Assembly: GCA_946965045.2 (NCBI GenBank)
Contig: OX337228.1
Coordinates: forward strand, 2,170,001-2,234,000
Source: Epithemia pelagica
Taxonomy: Eukaryota > Bacillariophyta > Bacillariophyceae > Surirellales > Surirellaceae
Reading direction: 5' to 3'
DNA length: 64,000 nucleotides
This document shows, one piece after another, positions 10,325 to 20,440 of this stretch (positions are counted from its first letter, which is position 1; each line of letters opens with the position of its first letter). The notes below the pieces were generated by a model. The model did not search any database and was not told the origin of the DNA. It saw only the letters and a program-made list of their open reading frames with translations. Position numbers and translations under genes: made by a program.

Positions 10325-11067
10325 GAAGTGCTCTTAAAGAGGGGCACGACCACGATCCACTGGACCATAATACAACGGAATTTTCAGTCGAAAAGACTCA
10401 TTTCCTGAATATACACGAGAAGATTCCAGATTCCAGTCTGCCTTGATGACAATCTTACGGTTGAGTTTGATTTTTCAGTTTTGTGGTGGTTTAGCTGTGT
10501 CCTGGAACAGAAATTAGATCATTCTTATGTCAAAGATGCAAGATCCAAAAATGTAGTCGATTCCTCTCGATTCTCCTTTGAACAGCCTATCAAGTTAACT
10601 TTCCTAGACAATCGACATGTAAGGATAATCGAGGAGCAGGTGTGGTCATGATAGCCACAACTTCGATAAAGATGCGGCCGTCATATCAGGATCAAGCTTC
10701 ATGTCGTTATGTACGAGTAAGATATTTCCTTGCAACAACGCAGCCATTGAAACCATGAAGACCTTACCTTCAAATAAGAATAGTTAGCCCAAAAGTTAAG
10801 TGGAGACCGCATCTTCTTCAGAGATGCTTTGGAAGATCATTTGAGCTTTCAACAACGATAGACAAGCATAAACAGTAAACAGCCACGGCTGGAACCTACC
10901 TAGAGAGGTAGGTAGTGCTACGGCCGCTTAAAGTCTTTCTCATTCTCATCACAGACCGGAGATCTGAGTCTGAGTGCTACCTGTAGGTAGGAGTAGAATA
11001 GTAGTAGTAGAGTTACCAATAGCCAACTCATACTCCTAGAGGAGTATGATAGAGGGATTAGGGATTA
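10325..11067. other. Intergenic, left flank of the Harbinger element
   Basis: About 740 bp with no convincing gene. A short run of TAGTAG/GGAGTA triplets lies near 10990-11050. It ends with the TTA target duplication at 11065-11067 that borders the transposon. Confidence 0.5.
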
Positions 11068-11101
11068 GGCCATTCCTATACCTCCGACCAAACCAAACCT
11101 G
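11068..11101 (+). repeat. Left terminal inverted repeat of the Harbinger element
   Basis: Pairs with 14258-14291 over 34 bp with two mismatches. The shared core is CGACCAAACCAAACCTG. A partial internal echo of the core (CGACCAAACCAAA) recurs at about 11157-11169, which may be a subterminal transposase-binding site. Confidence 0.92.
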
Positions 11102-11298
11102 TGTCCCTGACGTCATCATCGGATCCAGTTTGGCGGGTTTTCCCATCCTATAGCACCGACCAAACCAAAATCAAATGCCGCGCTCTGTCAAAGCCGATCC
11201 CCCCACGCCCCCAAACACGCCCTCTTTTTACTTTGAGTTGTAGAATACTAATTTTTGTGACGCGTTGGCTGTTATGTCCTTCCTCACTTTTTTGTTTT

Positions 11299-12373
11299 AT
11301 GTTATCGCGTCCGTCGGATGGGGAAATGCCGTCAGGCAAAAATGAAGATGATTTCTTTTCCGAGTTGGCAGTAAAGGTGCTTGAAAGCAAAGCCAAGGGA
11401 CTGTTCGTTGAAAATCTGTCAGGTGACGACATTATCCCTCCTGTTGAAAGCCTTACTCAAGGAGTGCAAGCGACCGCGAAAAACAACGACCAGAAAACGA
11501 AGGCCAAGTGGACGTACAAGGCAATTCCAGCGGCTGGATGGTTTGCTGTGTGCCTATTCACAAAAAACGGTATTGCAACGGAGCGCGTTAAAAACGTCTT
11601 GCCTCTGATTACACGCGAAGATTACGGCACTAACGAAAAACAAAAGCACACACGGGCATCTGCACGTAAAGAAGCCGCCTCGTCGAAAGCTCGCGAACGC
11701 GGGGGTCGCGAAGATTTGAGTCGCGGTGGACAGAGTCGTCTCGTTGTACAGCCAGGTGAATCACAAGAACAAGCTCGAACCAAACTTATTGCTTCTATGG
11801 TGGACCTCATGGCCGATGACAAAGAGAATGAAGCTGGTGTTTAGCACTATTGAAAACCTCCAGAAGCGTTACAAGAATTTACAGCATAGCTTGAAGCGTC
11901 TGGAGTGGAAGATCAACAACAGGATGAAGGGAGGCTTTGATTGTTCGGAACTTGTTTCAGATCACGACCGTAAATGGGAAGAATCTGAGAACCTCCGTGA
12001 AGACATCGATAGCCTGATTGAAAAACAAGAAACCAAGCGGCAGTGCGAAAAACCAATTATTGAAAGGGCCAAGAAAGTTGTCAAATTGGTTGATTCACAA
12101 TTGGCCGATCCCAAAGCCACCCAGACTCCAATGATCAGTGTTCCTAAGGTTGCTCCACAGGTTGGTGGTTCGACCGTGGTGGGAAACACACCAGCCCAAA
12201 CTTGTCATCGCGGCATTCCAGAAGTTGCCTCGAAAGTGGTTGACCTCACAGCTGTCCAAACTCCCTTGCTCGATGCTCCCAAAAATGTGGCTACTATTGG
12301 AACAACTTCTAAGTCTGTCCCGACGGACATTACCCCACGCCGCATTGCTGGGTCTGGTGAAGTTTTGGAGTGA
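11299..12373 (+). pseudogene. Accessory ORF of the Harbinger element, frameshifted
   Basis: Two overlapping frames make up one gene. The first runs from an ATG at 11299 to a stop at 11844 (182 codons). The second frame carries on to a stop at 12373 and overlaps the first around 11830-11850. A one-base indel in this zone would unite MADDKENEAGV with STIENLQKRYKNLQ. The first half has a Trp-containing segment (KAKWTYKAIPAAGWFAVCLF) and a basic Arg/Lys stretch; the second half is a predicted coiled coil (KWEESENLREDIDSLIEKQE) and a Thr/Val/Pro-rich tail. Harbinger elements usually encode a Myb/SANT-like partner that carries the transposase to the nucleus and DNA. The position fits that role, but no SANT fold is evident by eye, so the function is inferred from context. 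Confidence 0.6.
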
Positions 12374-12509
12374 AGATCATAACATGAGCCACGAACCAAA
12401 AATCAAAGAATAGTGTCCAAAAGACGATAACACAAGTCACCTCTCTAAAGAAGCCAAAAGAAGAAAATCAATCCAAAAGATCCCATAATTAATCTTGTAA
12501 CGATATTGG

Positions 12510-14031
12510 TTAGTTTATACGCACTCTGATAACACCCTTCTCATCTTTTGCTTTCTCTAAATAGTCTTTTTCTGGGGCGGTAAGAATTTCTTCCTCCAAT
12601 GTCTCTGTAGGAGACATGCCCTCGTCATCATCTTCGTCCACTGCTTCTTCACAATGATCGTCTCCTCTACCCATACCCGAAGAATCAAAGCGATGTAAAT
12701 CCTCACCATGGGATTGCATCCGATTTCTGAGAGGTTGCGGAATCGCTTGGACAATGTCTTCGTCATCAAAGTCGTCCAATGCAGTCAACCATTCATCTGT
12801 CTCCAATTTACCGTCGTATTCTAGCAACAGGTTGTGCAAGGCACAACAGGTTAGCCACACCCTATCTACAGCCTTGATTCCATGCAATTGTATTCCAGCT
12901 TTTAGAACACGCCACCGTCCCTTCAAAATACCGAACGTGCACTCAACGTCCTTGCGCAACGATTCCACCCATTCCGAAAATTGCAGACAAGCCAAACTTC
13001 CAGAAGTTTTGATGGGAGGTACAGTGCAAGACCAATTCAGGTACCCGTTGTCTACGAGCAGCCAAGCACCTCTATACTCTACCTCTGTCACTTGACCATC
13101 GGAGGTTCTCTGTAGCAACTTGAAGGGAAAGTTGTCAAGTACGTCGTCGCGTCCATAGCGGAGAGTCGTCGCCAACTCATCCTACTTCACCAATGTCATG
13201 TCGTTCCACCTTGCCGGATGTCCTTTTGTCGTACACAATATCTTCCGACGATGGTTTGTTACTTTATTATAAGTTCTTGCTGTCCCATGCAATTTGCGGG
13301 CGGTGTGTTCTTGTTTGAGATCGTGGAAAATTCTCTCAGCTAGAACATGAGTGGCATCCATGGAACCAATACACCCACGCATTCCTGCAGCTTTGTACTC
13401 GGGTGATCTTGCATCTTCAGAGGAAGCGGGAACTTGAACGTAGTTCTTGTACAGTATTTCAGCACCCCATTTGATGAAGCAATGGAAGAATTGCCTATGG
13501 GTTTCTTCATCTATTCCTGTACTTTCTTCCAGGTCATCAAACGTCCACCCTCGGCCAAGATAGCGCAATGCACCCAGGCTTAGAAGTTCTATAGGAACAG
13601 AAGGAGCTTTTTGTTGGTGTAGCGTCCCACCATACCACTGTCCAAAATTCAGAAGATTGAATCATTTTCAACAGCGACTTAAATGCAGAAAAGGGGAGAC
13701 GGAAACGTAGGCGAAATTTTCTTAACCACTTGACATCGAGGGGCTTCGGGTTTTCAATGTAGTTGAGATACCAAGGCGACATCCGGGGCTTCATTTCGAC
13801 CAAACTTCCATTGTCATCTTTGACATACAACTTCTTGGATGCCAACGTTGCTGACCTGGGGGTTCTAGTCCGAGGAGTCTTGGTGGAGGAGTTGCATGGT
13901 TCCGATTGATCTTCCAATGAAGCTAAAGCAGCAGCTGCGGCAGCTAAGTAGGACACTGTCTGTTTAACTCTCCTCCTCTTGGTTCGTCTGTCAAGAGAGT
14001 CATTTGATGAATCAGTATCGTAATCATCCAT
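12510..14031 (-). pseudogene. Harbinger-type DDE transposase, broken by one frameshift and one stop
   Basis: Reading from 14031, the N-terminus is basic with an Ala run (SYLAAAAAALASLE). The frame then shifts by one base in an A-run near 13607-13613. It continues to a single in-frame TAG at 13182-13184 and resumes in the same frame to the stop at 12510. Catalytic residues of the DDE_Tnp_4 (HARBI1) fold are visible: the first Asp in GCIGSMDATHV, the second in GAWLLVDNGYL, and the Glu in RKDVECTFGILKGRW. An acidic tail follows. The reading frame is otherwise intact over about 500 codons, so inactivation looks recent. It cuts DNA at the element's ends in family members. Confidence 0.88.
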
Positions 14032-14257
14032 TATTGATATGTAATGACAAAAAATGACGAGAAAGGAATGAGGTAACAGAGGTATCCCTAATGGTGAAAA
14101 TGAGGTAATAGAGTTATCCCTAATGGTAAAATCATGTTTGGAGGGTTACCAAACCTGAGTTCAACTTTGGTAAAAACCAGAGGTCGACCAAAGTTGAACA
14201 GTCCGACAACCCGGATTTGACGTCATATTTCCGGGTTTTTGATGACGTGTCACGCTT

Positions 14258-14291
14258 CAGGTTTGGTTTGGTCGAAGGTAAAGGAATGGCC
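14258..14291 (-). repeat. Right terminal inverted repeat of the Harbinger element
   Basis: Inverted copy of 11068-11101. It is followed directly by TTA at 14292-14294, matching the TTA before the left end. Confidence 0.92.
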
Positions 14292-14294
14292 TTA

Positions 14295-15659
14295 GGAGTA
14301 GAAAACGGCAACTACTCTATCAACTACTCCTATCAACTATTGTACCACTCTATCTACTAGGTAGAGTAGATAGTACCTCTACTACTAGAGATACCAGCAT
14401 CATTCAAATGAGGAAGAGATGACGTAACTCTCAGACACAATCCTGTCCTTGTCCTCAAAGACACTACTCGTACTCGTATTGTAGTAGAAGATGATAAAGA
14501 CACCAGACAATCAATACAGAGAAAGGAATGGTGACATCGATGACCTGTCTCTTTTCCCCTCGTTACTGGTTGAAGATATCGTGGTCTGACCATCAGCCGC
14601 TACGAACTGTATACTTCAATGGTCCACGTCACACTATTAAGAGCAACTATGAGAGCGAAACTTTTTCGCCGAACTAGAAGCAACCTGACTAATTTGGCAG
14701 CCTGACTAAATTTGGTGGGCGGAATTCTGGGGTCACCGCGATGCCACCGTAGAAAACTTTGACAATTTATAACTTAACTTCTACTTAACCAATTTTGGAA
14801 TTTGAGGTGTCATTCAAAAGCCCAGAACGAGATCTGTCGATTGGGCACTTCAAAATGTGTTTTTGGCGCCAAATGGATGAAGGAAAGTTTAAATTGGTAG
14901 TCTAACTCAGCTACCTGCCCACACACAGTCTCGATCAGATTTGGTGCAGTCTAGCAAGAAACGACAATGACAAAGTCAGCATCCATCAAGGTAACATGAA
15001 TGCATAGTGTGTACCCAACAACTTCATTGTTGTCAACATGCTACCTTCAGCTCCAACAGTATCATTATCATCACACAGACCTGATGATACACGCAGGAAG
15101 CACTGTTGACATTCTCGCTGTGTCTTGTCCAGAAGGACTGGCATCTATCTCGACTCCAAGGGAACCAGCAGTATGAACAAGAAGAACTTGATCCTGTCTA
15201 TTGAGAAAGCCATGAAGGACATGAAAGACAATGAATAGGGGAGAAATCCGATTAATTAGTGTTATAGTGAGAAGTTACGTGTCAATTCACGTGATAGCCC
15301 GTATAAAACATTTTGGTCCAAATTAGTACGGGCTATCGCGGTGCCAAAGTGTCAGGTAGACCAGATATTTGCCAGAATCCAGAAATCCAGAAAATCCTGA
15401 ATAACTCGACCGGGTGTTGATCTTTTTCAAAACAAAGATTATCAGCAGATAGAGCTCGTCGAGCTCTGGGACACCCAGGATTTTTGTGGTGATCCACAGT
15501 TTTCTGTCTTGTCCGACATCCTACCAATGGTAACTTACCGGTATGATGAACGCCGTCCGATACGAAATATTTCTTAACACGACTTGAATCATCCGTTGGA
15601 TGTTGCCAATCGACTTTAACCGTTACTTACACGTTAAATCAAGATATCCTACAGTTTTT
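14295..15659. other. Intergenic between two transposons, with a strong hairpin
   Basis: About 1.4 kb with no credible gene. It contains a palindromic stretch of CTAC/GTAG triplets near 14340-14390, the hairpin listed separately at 15293-15337, and a stretch near 15474-15515 (GGATTTTTGTGGTGATCCAC) that resembles the sequence just after the DIRS element at 29193-29225. It is probably made of old transposon debris. Confidence 0.45.
15293..15337. repeat. Perfect 11-bp stem hairpin
   Basis: GATAGCCCGTA at 15293-15303 is exactly complementary to TACGGGCTATC at 15327-15337, with a 23-nt loop. It may be the terminal structure of a small non-autonomous element or a transcript hairpin; nothing else identifies it. 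Confidence 0.7.
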
Positions 15660-15724
15660 TACATCTATATAGTGTATCAATTAGTGTAGAATAATTTCCA
15701 TTATAGAGTAGAAGTACACTAATA

Positions 15725-15987
15725 TTGTGTGTGGATGTTTGTGGACGTTTGTGGATCCACACACATCCACACGCATCCACAGACATCCACACACATCCAC
15801 AGACATCCACTGTGGATTTTTGTGGATATTTGTGGATCCACATTTATCCACAAATATCCACATTTATCCACGTGGACGTTTGTGGATCCACATTCATCCA
15901 CGTGGACGTTTGTGGATCCACAAACGTCCACGTGGATCTCCACAAATATCCACAAAAATCCACATTCATCCACAATCATCCACACAA
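15725..15987. repeat. Left array of ~10-bp TGTGGA/TCCACA repeats
   Basis: More than twenty units of the form TTTGTGGATG or TTTGTGGACG and their complements are packed in about 260 bp. Palindromic centres such as TGTGGATCCACA and CCACGTGG recur. Spacing is close to 10 bp, one helical turn, so bound proteins would sit on one face. The array can fold on itself and also pair with the right array. Probably transposase-binding subterminal repeats. Confidence 0.9.
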
Positions 15988-16022
15988 GACTCGCCGAAGT
16001 AGAACTCAGAACTCGCACCACC

Positions 16023-16772
16023 ATGAGCAAGAAGACCACCGAGACCAAGACGGAGGCGAAAAGTGGGTGGGTCAATTGGCGAAGTTGTCCGGCACGGGAG
16101 GTCCTCCTTCAGGACCTGGAGCCAGGGGGTCTGCTTCACGACATGGACCATGTCGGAGCAGACGTCCTGTTCCATTTCTACAAATTAATGCCGCAATTCA
16201 ACGACGTCGGGTTTGACCAGTTCAAGGCTAGACTTGCTGACCATCGGAAGCAGTCTTGGAAGAAGCACGAACTAGCATCGAGGGATGAAGATGCTTGTGC
16301 TCACGATCGGCGGTTGTTTCCGCCGGAATATCGTGATTCAAGGGGCAAGCTCAAGTTCGATTTGCACCCTGCCAAGGCCCTCCTTCGGAAAGACGTCACC
16401 GAGAAGGTGCATCTGGGAATGAAGCCGTCGGAACTACGCAAGACGAGGATGGAGTACCAGGAGTTCGACGCAAAAACGTTCAAGGATCGAATTTATCAAG
16501 AAGTTCGACGCCAAAAGTACCTGAACCACTTGGCAATTGAGCGCGAAAACAAGAAAGCAGCAAAGAAACAATCAAACAATACACCGATGCTGGGAAAGGC
16601 TCACTTTCACCAATACCTCCGGATGTTGGGGATAGATGACAAGGCACCACCAAAAATGGATGTGGACGAACCACCGCAAAGCAAAAAAGGAAAACGCCGT
16701 GATCCACACAAAACACGCAAGAAACGAGTGCCCAACCCTGATGACGACAAGAAAAAGAAAAAGAAGAAGTAG
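16023..16772 (+). CDS. Unrecognised basic protein of the array-flanked element (gene 1)
   Basis: A 249-residue protein whose frame is open back into the left array; the ATG at 16023 is the first after the repeats, preceded by CACC. Features seen: an N-terminal KSGWVNWRSCPAREVLLQDL segment, an aromatic stretch (ADVLFHFYKLMPQFNDVGFD), a conserved-looking charged core (ELRKTRMEYQEFDAKTFKDR, then IYQEVRRQKYLNHL), and a Lys-rich C-terminus (DDDKKKKKKK) that could be a nuclear localisation signal. The order of charged helices suggests a DNA- or protein-binding role. No family is recognised. It is transcribed towards the oppositely oriented transposase; the two stop codons are about 60 bp apart. Confidence 0.6.
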   Translation: MSKKTTETKTEAKSGWVNWRSCPAREVLLQDLEPGGLLHDMDHVGADVLFHFYKLMPQFNDVGFDQFKARLADHRKQSWKKHELASRDEDACAHDRRLFPPEYRDSRGKLKFDLHPAKALLRKDVTEKVHLGMKPSELRKTRMEYQEFDAKTFKDRIYQEVRRQKYLNHLAIERENKKAAKKQSNNTPMLGKAHFHQYLRMLGIDDKAPPKMDVDEPPQSKKGKRRDPHKTRKKRVPNPDDDKKKKKKK

Positions 16773-16832
16773 CTAAATACGATAGTAGGCACATTGTATA
16801 CGAATCCACTCCTCTAGAGTAGTACTACTAAT

Positions 16833-17735
16833 TTAAGGCTCAAATAGAACCAGCGTTCCACAGTCGAGTCCGTATTGGACTGTCACTGCAACGGCACGGA
16901 ATGCGAGTCCATGCTTGTCGTCTGAGTGCCTCCATGTTTGGTTCATGGAGGCATAGAACGACATCTTGCCATTGAAGCTTTCATGGCGAAGACGGATGCG
17001 ACTCTTCATGTTGTTGGCCTGTTTCGTGTCGTGATGGTTCGGCCAGGCAACCTTCTCCTTAAAATCGTTCTTGATGTAGCCGCGATCGCACACGGCAAGC
17101 TTCCCCTTCGGAAGCATCGCGAGCACACCCGATCTTGAGAGCATCTCCTTGTCGCCCATCCCTCCGCGCACCGGCCCGTAGATGTGCACGCATTGCATAC
17201 GCTGGGCTGCAAGTACAATCTGGTACTTGAGTCCCCCATGCGCATGCTTCTGCGTATAGTTCTTGCGGTCGAACGGAAGAAACTCGGTCTGATGCTTCCG
17301 TTCCCACGTCTTTTTGTCGACGCCATCGACTGAGATGGCAACCTTTTCCGTTGTAGGACAGTTGAGGGAAGCTGGCCAGTAGATGACCTTGCTTTCAAGA
17401 CTCGCAAGGTGCGCAATCCAGTCCCAGAGGTGCTTGCCCTGGGCATATTCCGGACACATATCAAACTTATCACCTAGCTGTGTCGCATTGCGTGGGTAGT
17501 TCCATAGAAAGTAGTGGGCCACTAGGAACATCTTAAGGCCACGACGGACTTCTTTGCTTGTTAGAGTCCCGTGGCTTAAGTCAAACCACTGAGATGCCAT
17601 GACCAACGGATCAGCCCCATAGTGGGCTTTAAACTTTTCAATGCGTTTGGCCGAGTTGGACCTCTTTGAGTCAAGCTTGAGCAGACTCAGCCCATACTCC
17701 AGCACAAAGCTGGGATCCAAGAGTTCGGGCGCCAT
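16833..17735 (-). CDS. DDE transposase (IS5/Harbinger-like fold) of the array-flanked element
   Basis: An intact 300-residue frame from the ATG at 17735. A DDE triad is visible: VAISVDGVDKKTWE (first Asp), LPKGKLAVCDRGYI (second Asp) and RIRLRHESFNGKMSFY (Glu). Between the first two lie YTQKHAHGGLKYQIVLAA and a VRGGMGDKEMLSR loop, matching the IS5/DDE_Tnp_4 pattern in which a Lys/Gly strand and a G-x-x-x-D loop precede the second Asp. The N-terminal 120 residues probably form the DNA-binding part. It is not close to the decayed transposase at 12.5-14.0 kb: catalytic surroundings differ and no acidic tail is present. Such enzymes cut and join element ends. The frame is unbroken, so this copy may be active. 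Confidence 0.82.
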   Translation of the reverse strand: MAPELLDPSFVLEYGLSLLKLDSKRSNSAKRIEKFKAHYGADPLVMASQWFDLSHGTLTSKEVRRGLKMFLVAHYFLWNYPRNATQLGDKFDMCPEYAQGKHLWDWIAHLASLESKVIYWPASLNCPTTEKVAISVDGVDKKTWERKHQTEFLPFDRKNYTQKHAHGGLKYQIVLAAQRMQCVHIYGPVRGGMGDKEMLSRSGVLAMLPKGKLAVCDRGYIKNDFKEKVAWPNHHDTKQANNMKSRIRLRHESFNGKMSFYASMNQTWRHSDDKHGLAFRAVAVTVQYGLDCGTLVLFEP

Positions 17736-18063
17736 CCTTTATGCGCCATAGTGGTCACGTTCACGCAACAACCAAACGAGCAGGGTGACCGGCACTCGTG
17801 AAGGGCAGAGGAAAAAAGGTCACGAGTAGGTGGAGACAATCAACAATCAACACATGAAGGTGTCAGACTCACGGGGGAGAGCAACTACAAACTCGTAGAG
17901 TGAAACGAATACATAAACAAAAGAATCTTCTTTATCATTGGCGCTTAAACAACAATCAAACAAAGTCGGTTTCCAAGATTGGTCTGGCGGCTTCGCAATT
18001 CGTGTCAAGGAAGTGCATTGTTGTGTTTTTGTCCCTCGTCCACGGTTGCATAAGATTTCTAAG
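17736..18063. promoter_or_regulatory. Divergent promoter region inside the array-flanked element
   Basis: About 330 bp between the transposase start (-) and the ATG at 18064 (+). The plus frame stays open upstream to about 17938, so the downstream gene could start earlier. No specific promoter motif is claimed. Confidence 0.35.
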
Positions 18064-18795
18064 ATGGACGACCACGGCATAAAAATACATCTTCCACCAA
18101 GTGAAACCGAGAACGGGAAGAAGGAGGACGAGCTCCGAGACATCAAAAAAAGCCTCCTCCAAGAAATCGAGGAGAGCAATACACCCCGTCAAGAGGTTGA
18201 CCTTGCAAGCCTCTGCAACAGGAAACCGGGAATCTACGGCCAACCGGCATCTCGGACGAGGCGACAACTGCAATACTGGTGGCAGGCCGCGAAGAGACGT
18301 CCCATCCAATCTTATGTTGGATTCTTGGCCTCGTACGGCGTTATCCGTGGGAAGGCAACCGAGTCGGAACTTGCCTTGGAACTTCTTCAAGGTGAGCAAG
18401 AAATCATCCGGGCGACGAGGCGGGCCGAACAGCAACAGCAACAGGAACCACAGGAACCACACGAACAGGAAGAACAAGAACCACAGGAACAGACTGCTGT
18501 GAAGACCAAGCAGACAAGCAACAAGAAGAAGAAGAAGAAGAAGAAGCACAAGAAAACCATGGGCAAGGACGACGACACAACCACCATCACCGCTTCCACG
18601 AGCACAAGGAAAGCCGACGAGGACGACTACGACTACTCCTCAGATGAAGAGAGTAGCAGCAGCAGCAGCAGCAGTGATTCCTCCTCCGATGACTCCTTGG
18701 CCTCGTCGTCTCGAAAGAAGAAGAAGAAGAAGAAGTCAAAGCGATCGAAGAAACATCGCAAAAAGAAGAAGTCGAAGAGCAAGTCGCGGAAGTAG
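18064..18795 (+). CDS. Lys/Ser/Gln-rich protein of the array-flanked element (gene 3)
   Basis: A 243-residue protein from the ATG at 18064. The N-terminal third has a folded look (DLASLCNRKPGIYGQPASRT, then RRQLQYWWQAAKRRPIQSYV), with the aromatic and basic residues of a small DNA-binding helix set. The rest is low complexity: Gln/Glu repeats, Lys tracts, a Ser run of about 20 residues and a C-terminal KKKKKKKSKRSKKHRKKK block. The composition is typical of nuclear proteins. It ends at a TAG; the same frame then continues open into the next gene. No family is recognised. Confidence 0.55.
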   Translation: MDDHGIKIHLPPSETENGKKEDELRDIKKSLLQEIEESNTPRQEVDLASLCNRKPGIYGQPASRTRRQLQYWWQAAKRRPIQSYVGFLASYGVIRGKATESELALELLQGEQEIIRATRRAEQQQQQEPQEPHEQEEQEPQEQTAVKTKQTSNKKKKKKKKHKKTMGKDDDTTTITASTSTRKADEDDYDYSSDEESSSSSSSSDSSSDDSLASSSRKKKKKKKSKRSKKHRKKKKSKSKSRK

Positions 18796-18825
18796 CTCTC
18801 TTCAAAGCCGAGAAAGGCTGAGAGG

Positions 18826-19566
18826 ATGGAGCCTCCCGACACCGTCGAAACAGAGAAGGCCTTCGTCATCCCTCCCTCAGCCGCTGCCTCTCCTGCCATT
18901 CCGGAAGGGATGCTCTCCCCTGTCCCTGGGCCGAACAACGCTGTCCATACTCCCCACCAGAAATCTGCCCTCAAGAACCGACAGGCAACTCCCGGCCAGC
19001 AGCAGCATGTCTTCGGCGAGGTATCGGCCTTGAATGTGGACAACTACGACTACGTGCCGTGTGCCACCGACTACCAGGATGGAACCTTGGAAGCACCTTG
19101 GATCATTATTGTGTGTGAAGATTTTCCTGAGCGCCACCGAGGCTTCGACGTGTAGAAGGTGTCGCAAATTGTCCACCAAAACTGGCAACGTGAAGGATAT
19201 CACGTCCGTTGCCATGTGGCGACTCCTGATGTTTTCTTGTGGTCCGCAACCGTCCCTAAAGAAATTGGCGCCGGTCGCGTTATTCGGGTCAAACAGCCCT
19301 CCCAAGATTATTGGCTGCGAGACATCCAGGTGTACCATCATGGGCAGAAGGAAACAAGCGCACGTGTAAATTGTAAGTCAACGGAAACTGCGCACAAGGT
19401 GACCCAGACCGCGATCACGGCGAACAAGGAGGCACGCTTCTGGGCCTACACTAATATCGTTTTCCCCCAGCGACTGGACAACCAGATTTTCTCGGGTAAT
19501 GAAACCAAGATTACGATGCGCCACATTCCAGTGAAGATTCCTCCCGGTCACGCAGACAACAAGTAA
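18826..19566 (+). CDS. Unrecognised protein of the array-flanked element (gene 4), split by an in-frame TAG
   Basis: The frame starts at an ATG at 18826, meets a TAG at 19153-19155 and carries on in the same frame to a TAA at 19564-19566. Protein-like sequence runs straight through the TAG: APWIIIVCEDFPERHRGFDV before it, and VSQIVHQNWQREGYHVRCHV after it. The second part has alternating hydrophobic strands (ATPDVFLWSATVPKEIGAG, then VIRVKQPSQDYWLRDI) that look like a compact globular domain. Either this is one 246-residue protein with a stop gained recently, or readthrough or two separate products occur. No family is recognised. It shares its frame with the preceding gene. Confidence 0.5.
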
Positions 19567-19763
19567 AAAAAAAGACCTCACAAGCACTGTTATCTTCTGG
19601 CGCATCGCGATCAAGGGCCTGGGCGACGAAATCCAAGGCACAGAAAGCCATGAAGATGCCCATGCCTATGACTGAGATATGCACGACAACAACATGAGAG
19701 TTCTACATGACAACATACGTATTTAGGATTAGCGACTAGTGGTGATAAAAAAGATCTAAGAAA

Positions 19764-20288
19764 TTATTCGTTCATGTTACTATTACCGTCGTCGTTGCTG
19801 CGCTTCTTCTTCTTCTTGAGCTTGTACTTCCTGAAGTACACCTGGTCTTCGTCGTTGTGTTTCTCGATGGCCAGATCGATGTAGGTCATCATCATCCTAG
19901 CCAGATTTTCTCCTCCCTCACCAGTGGTCATGATTTCTTCAAACTCGGCCAATTTGGCCGCCAAAGACTTCATGAGGAGGTGCATGTCGGCGTTGTTCTT
20001 GAACACGCCCTCCTCGTAGCTCTCGGCAGGCCCCTCGAGCTGGGAAACGAGCACGAAGCTCTCGTGCTTTACCCTCGTACCCTTCAGCTTACCCTTGTCA
20101 TCCTTGAGGATGACGTAGGTATAGCACTGCGTCGGCTGCTTGTCGTTGTTAAGCCAGCCCTTCTTCTTCTTGTAGACTCCACTGATGAACTTGATTTGCT
20201 CACCCCTCTTGTCCTTGAGGTCTTCGTCGCTTGCCATGGTCGTTTCTTCTTCTGTATCCTCCTCTTTTTTCTTCTTCTCGAAGCTCAA
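19764..20288 (-). CDS. Small KOW/SH3-like protein with Lys-rich tail (gene 5 of the array-flanked element)
   Basis: A 174-residue frame. The first ATG is at 20288; an internal Met at 20237 (MASDEDLKDKRGEQIKFISG) is a good alternative start. The segment GEQIKFISGVYKKKKGWLN, then a Tyr/Val strand pair and GTRVKHESFVLV, resembles the small beta-barrel of KOW/SH3-type chromatin or ribosomal proteins. A helical part with Met and Glu residues follows (LARMMMTYIDLAIEKHNDED), then KLKKKKKRS. It is transcribed inward from near the right array. The KOW resemblance is by eye only, and no named family is assigned. Confidence 0.5.
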   Translation of the reverse strand: MSFEKKKKEEDTEEETTMASDEDLKDKRGEQIKFISGVYKKKKGWLNNDKQPTQCYTYVILKDDKGKLKGTRVKHESFVLVSQLEGPAESYEEGVFKNNADMHLLMKSLAAKLAEFEEIMTTGEGGENLARMMMTYIDLAIEKHNDEDQVYFRKYKLKKKKKRSNDDGNSNMNE

Positions 20289-20440
20289 CCTGCTTGTGAT
20301 CGCCCCACGGCTATTGATTGATTGTTGTATTTTGTTCAGCGAGTTGTTGATGGTTTTGATCGCATTCTCTTCTTATCGCCACCCAGCGATGACAGGATAG
20401 CATCGATTCCCTTGCGTGTAATGAGAGAATTCTTTCATTC

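Larger units (their letters stand above)
11068..14291. mobile_element. PIF/Harbinger-type DNA transposon, decayed, with TIRs and TTA target duplication
   Basis: The 3,224-bp element begins GGCCATTCCTATACCTCCGA at 11068 and ends with the complement of GGCCATTCCTTTACCTTCGA at 14291. The inverted repeats agree over about 34 bp (11068-11101 and 14258-14291) with two mismatches. It is bordered on both sides by TTA (11065-11067 and 14292-14294), the 3-bp target duplication typical of the PIF/Harbinger superfamily. Inside are two oppositely directed genes, as usual for the superfamily: a DDE transposase (-) and an accessory protein (+). Both are broken, so this copy should not move by itself, though intact ends could be mobilised by a relative. 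Confidence 0.93.

Noticed and set aside
15836-15870. TTATCCACA sequences identical to bacterial DnaA boxes, suggesting a replication origin
   Set aside because: They are variants of the TGTGGA array unit within a eukaryotic transposon-like element; neighbours are spliced eukaryotic genes, so the match is coincidental.
15725-15987. CRISPR-like array of short repeats
   Set aside because: Units are about 10 bp, in both orientations and without unique spacers; no cas genes, and the genome is eukaryotic.
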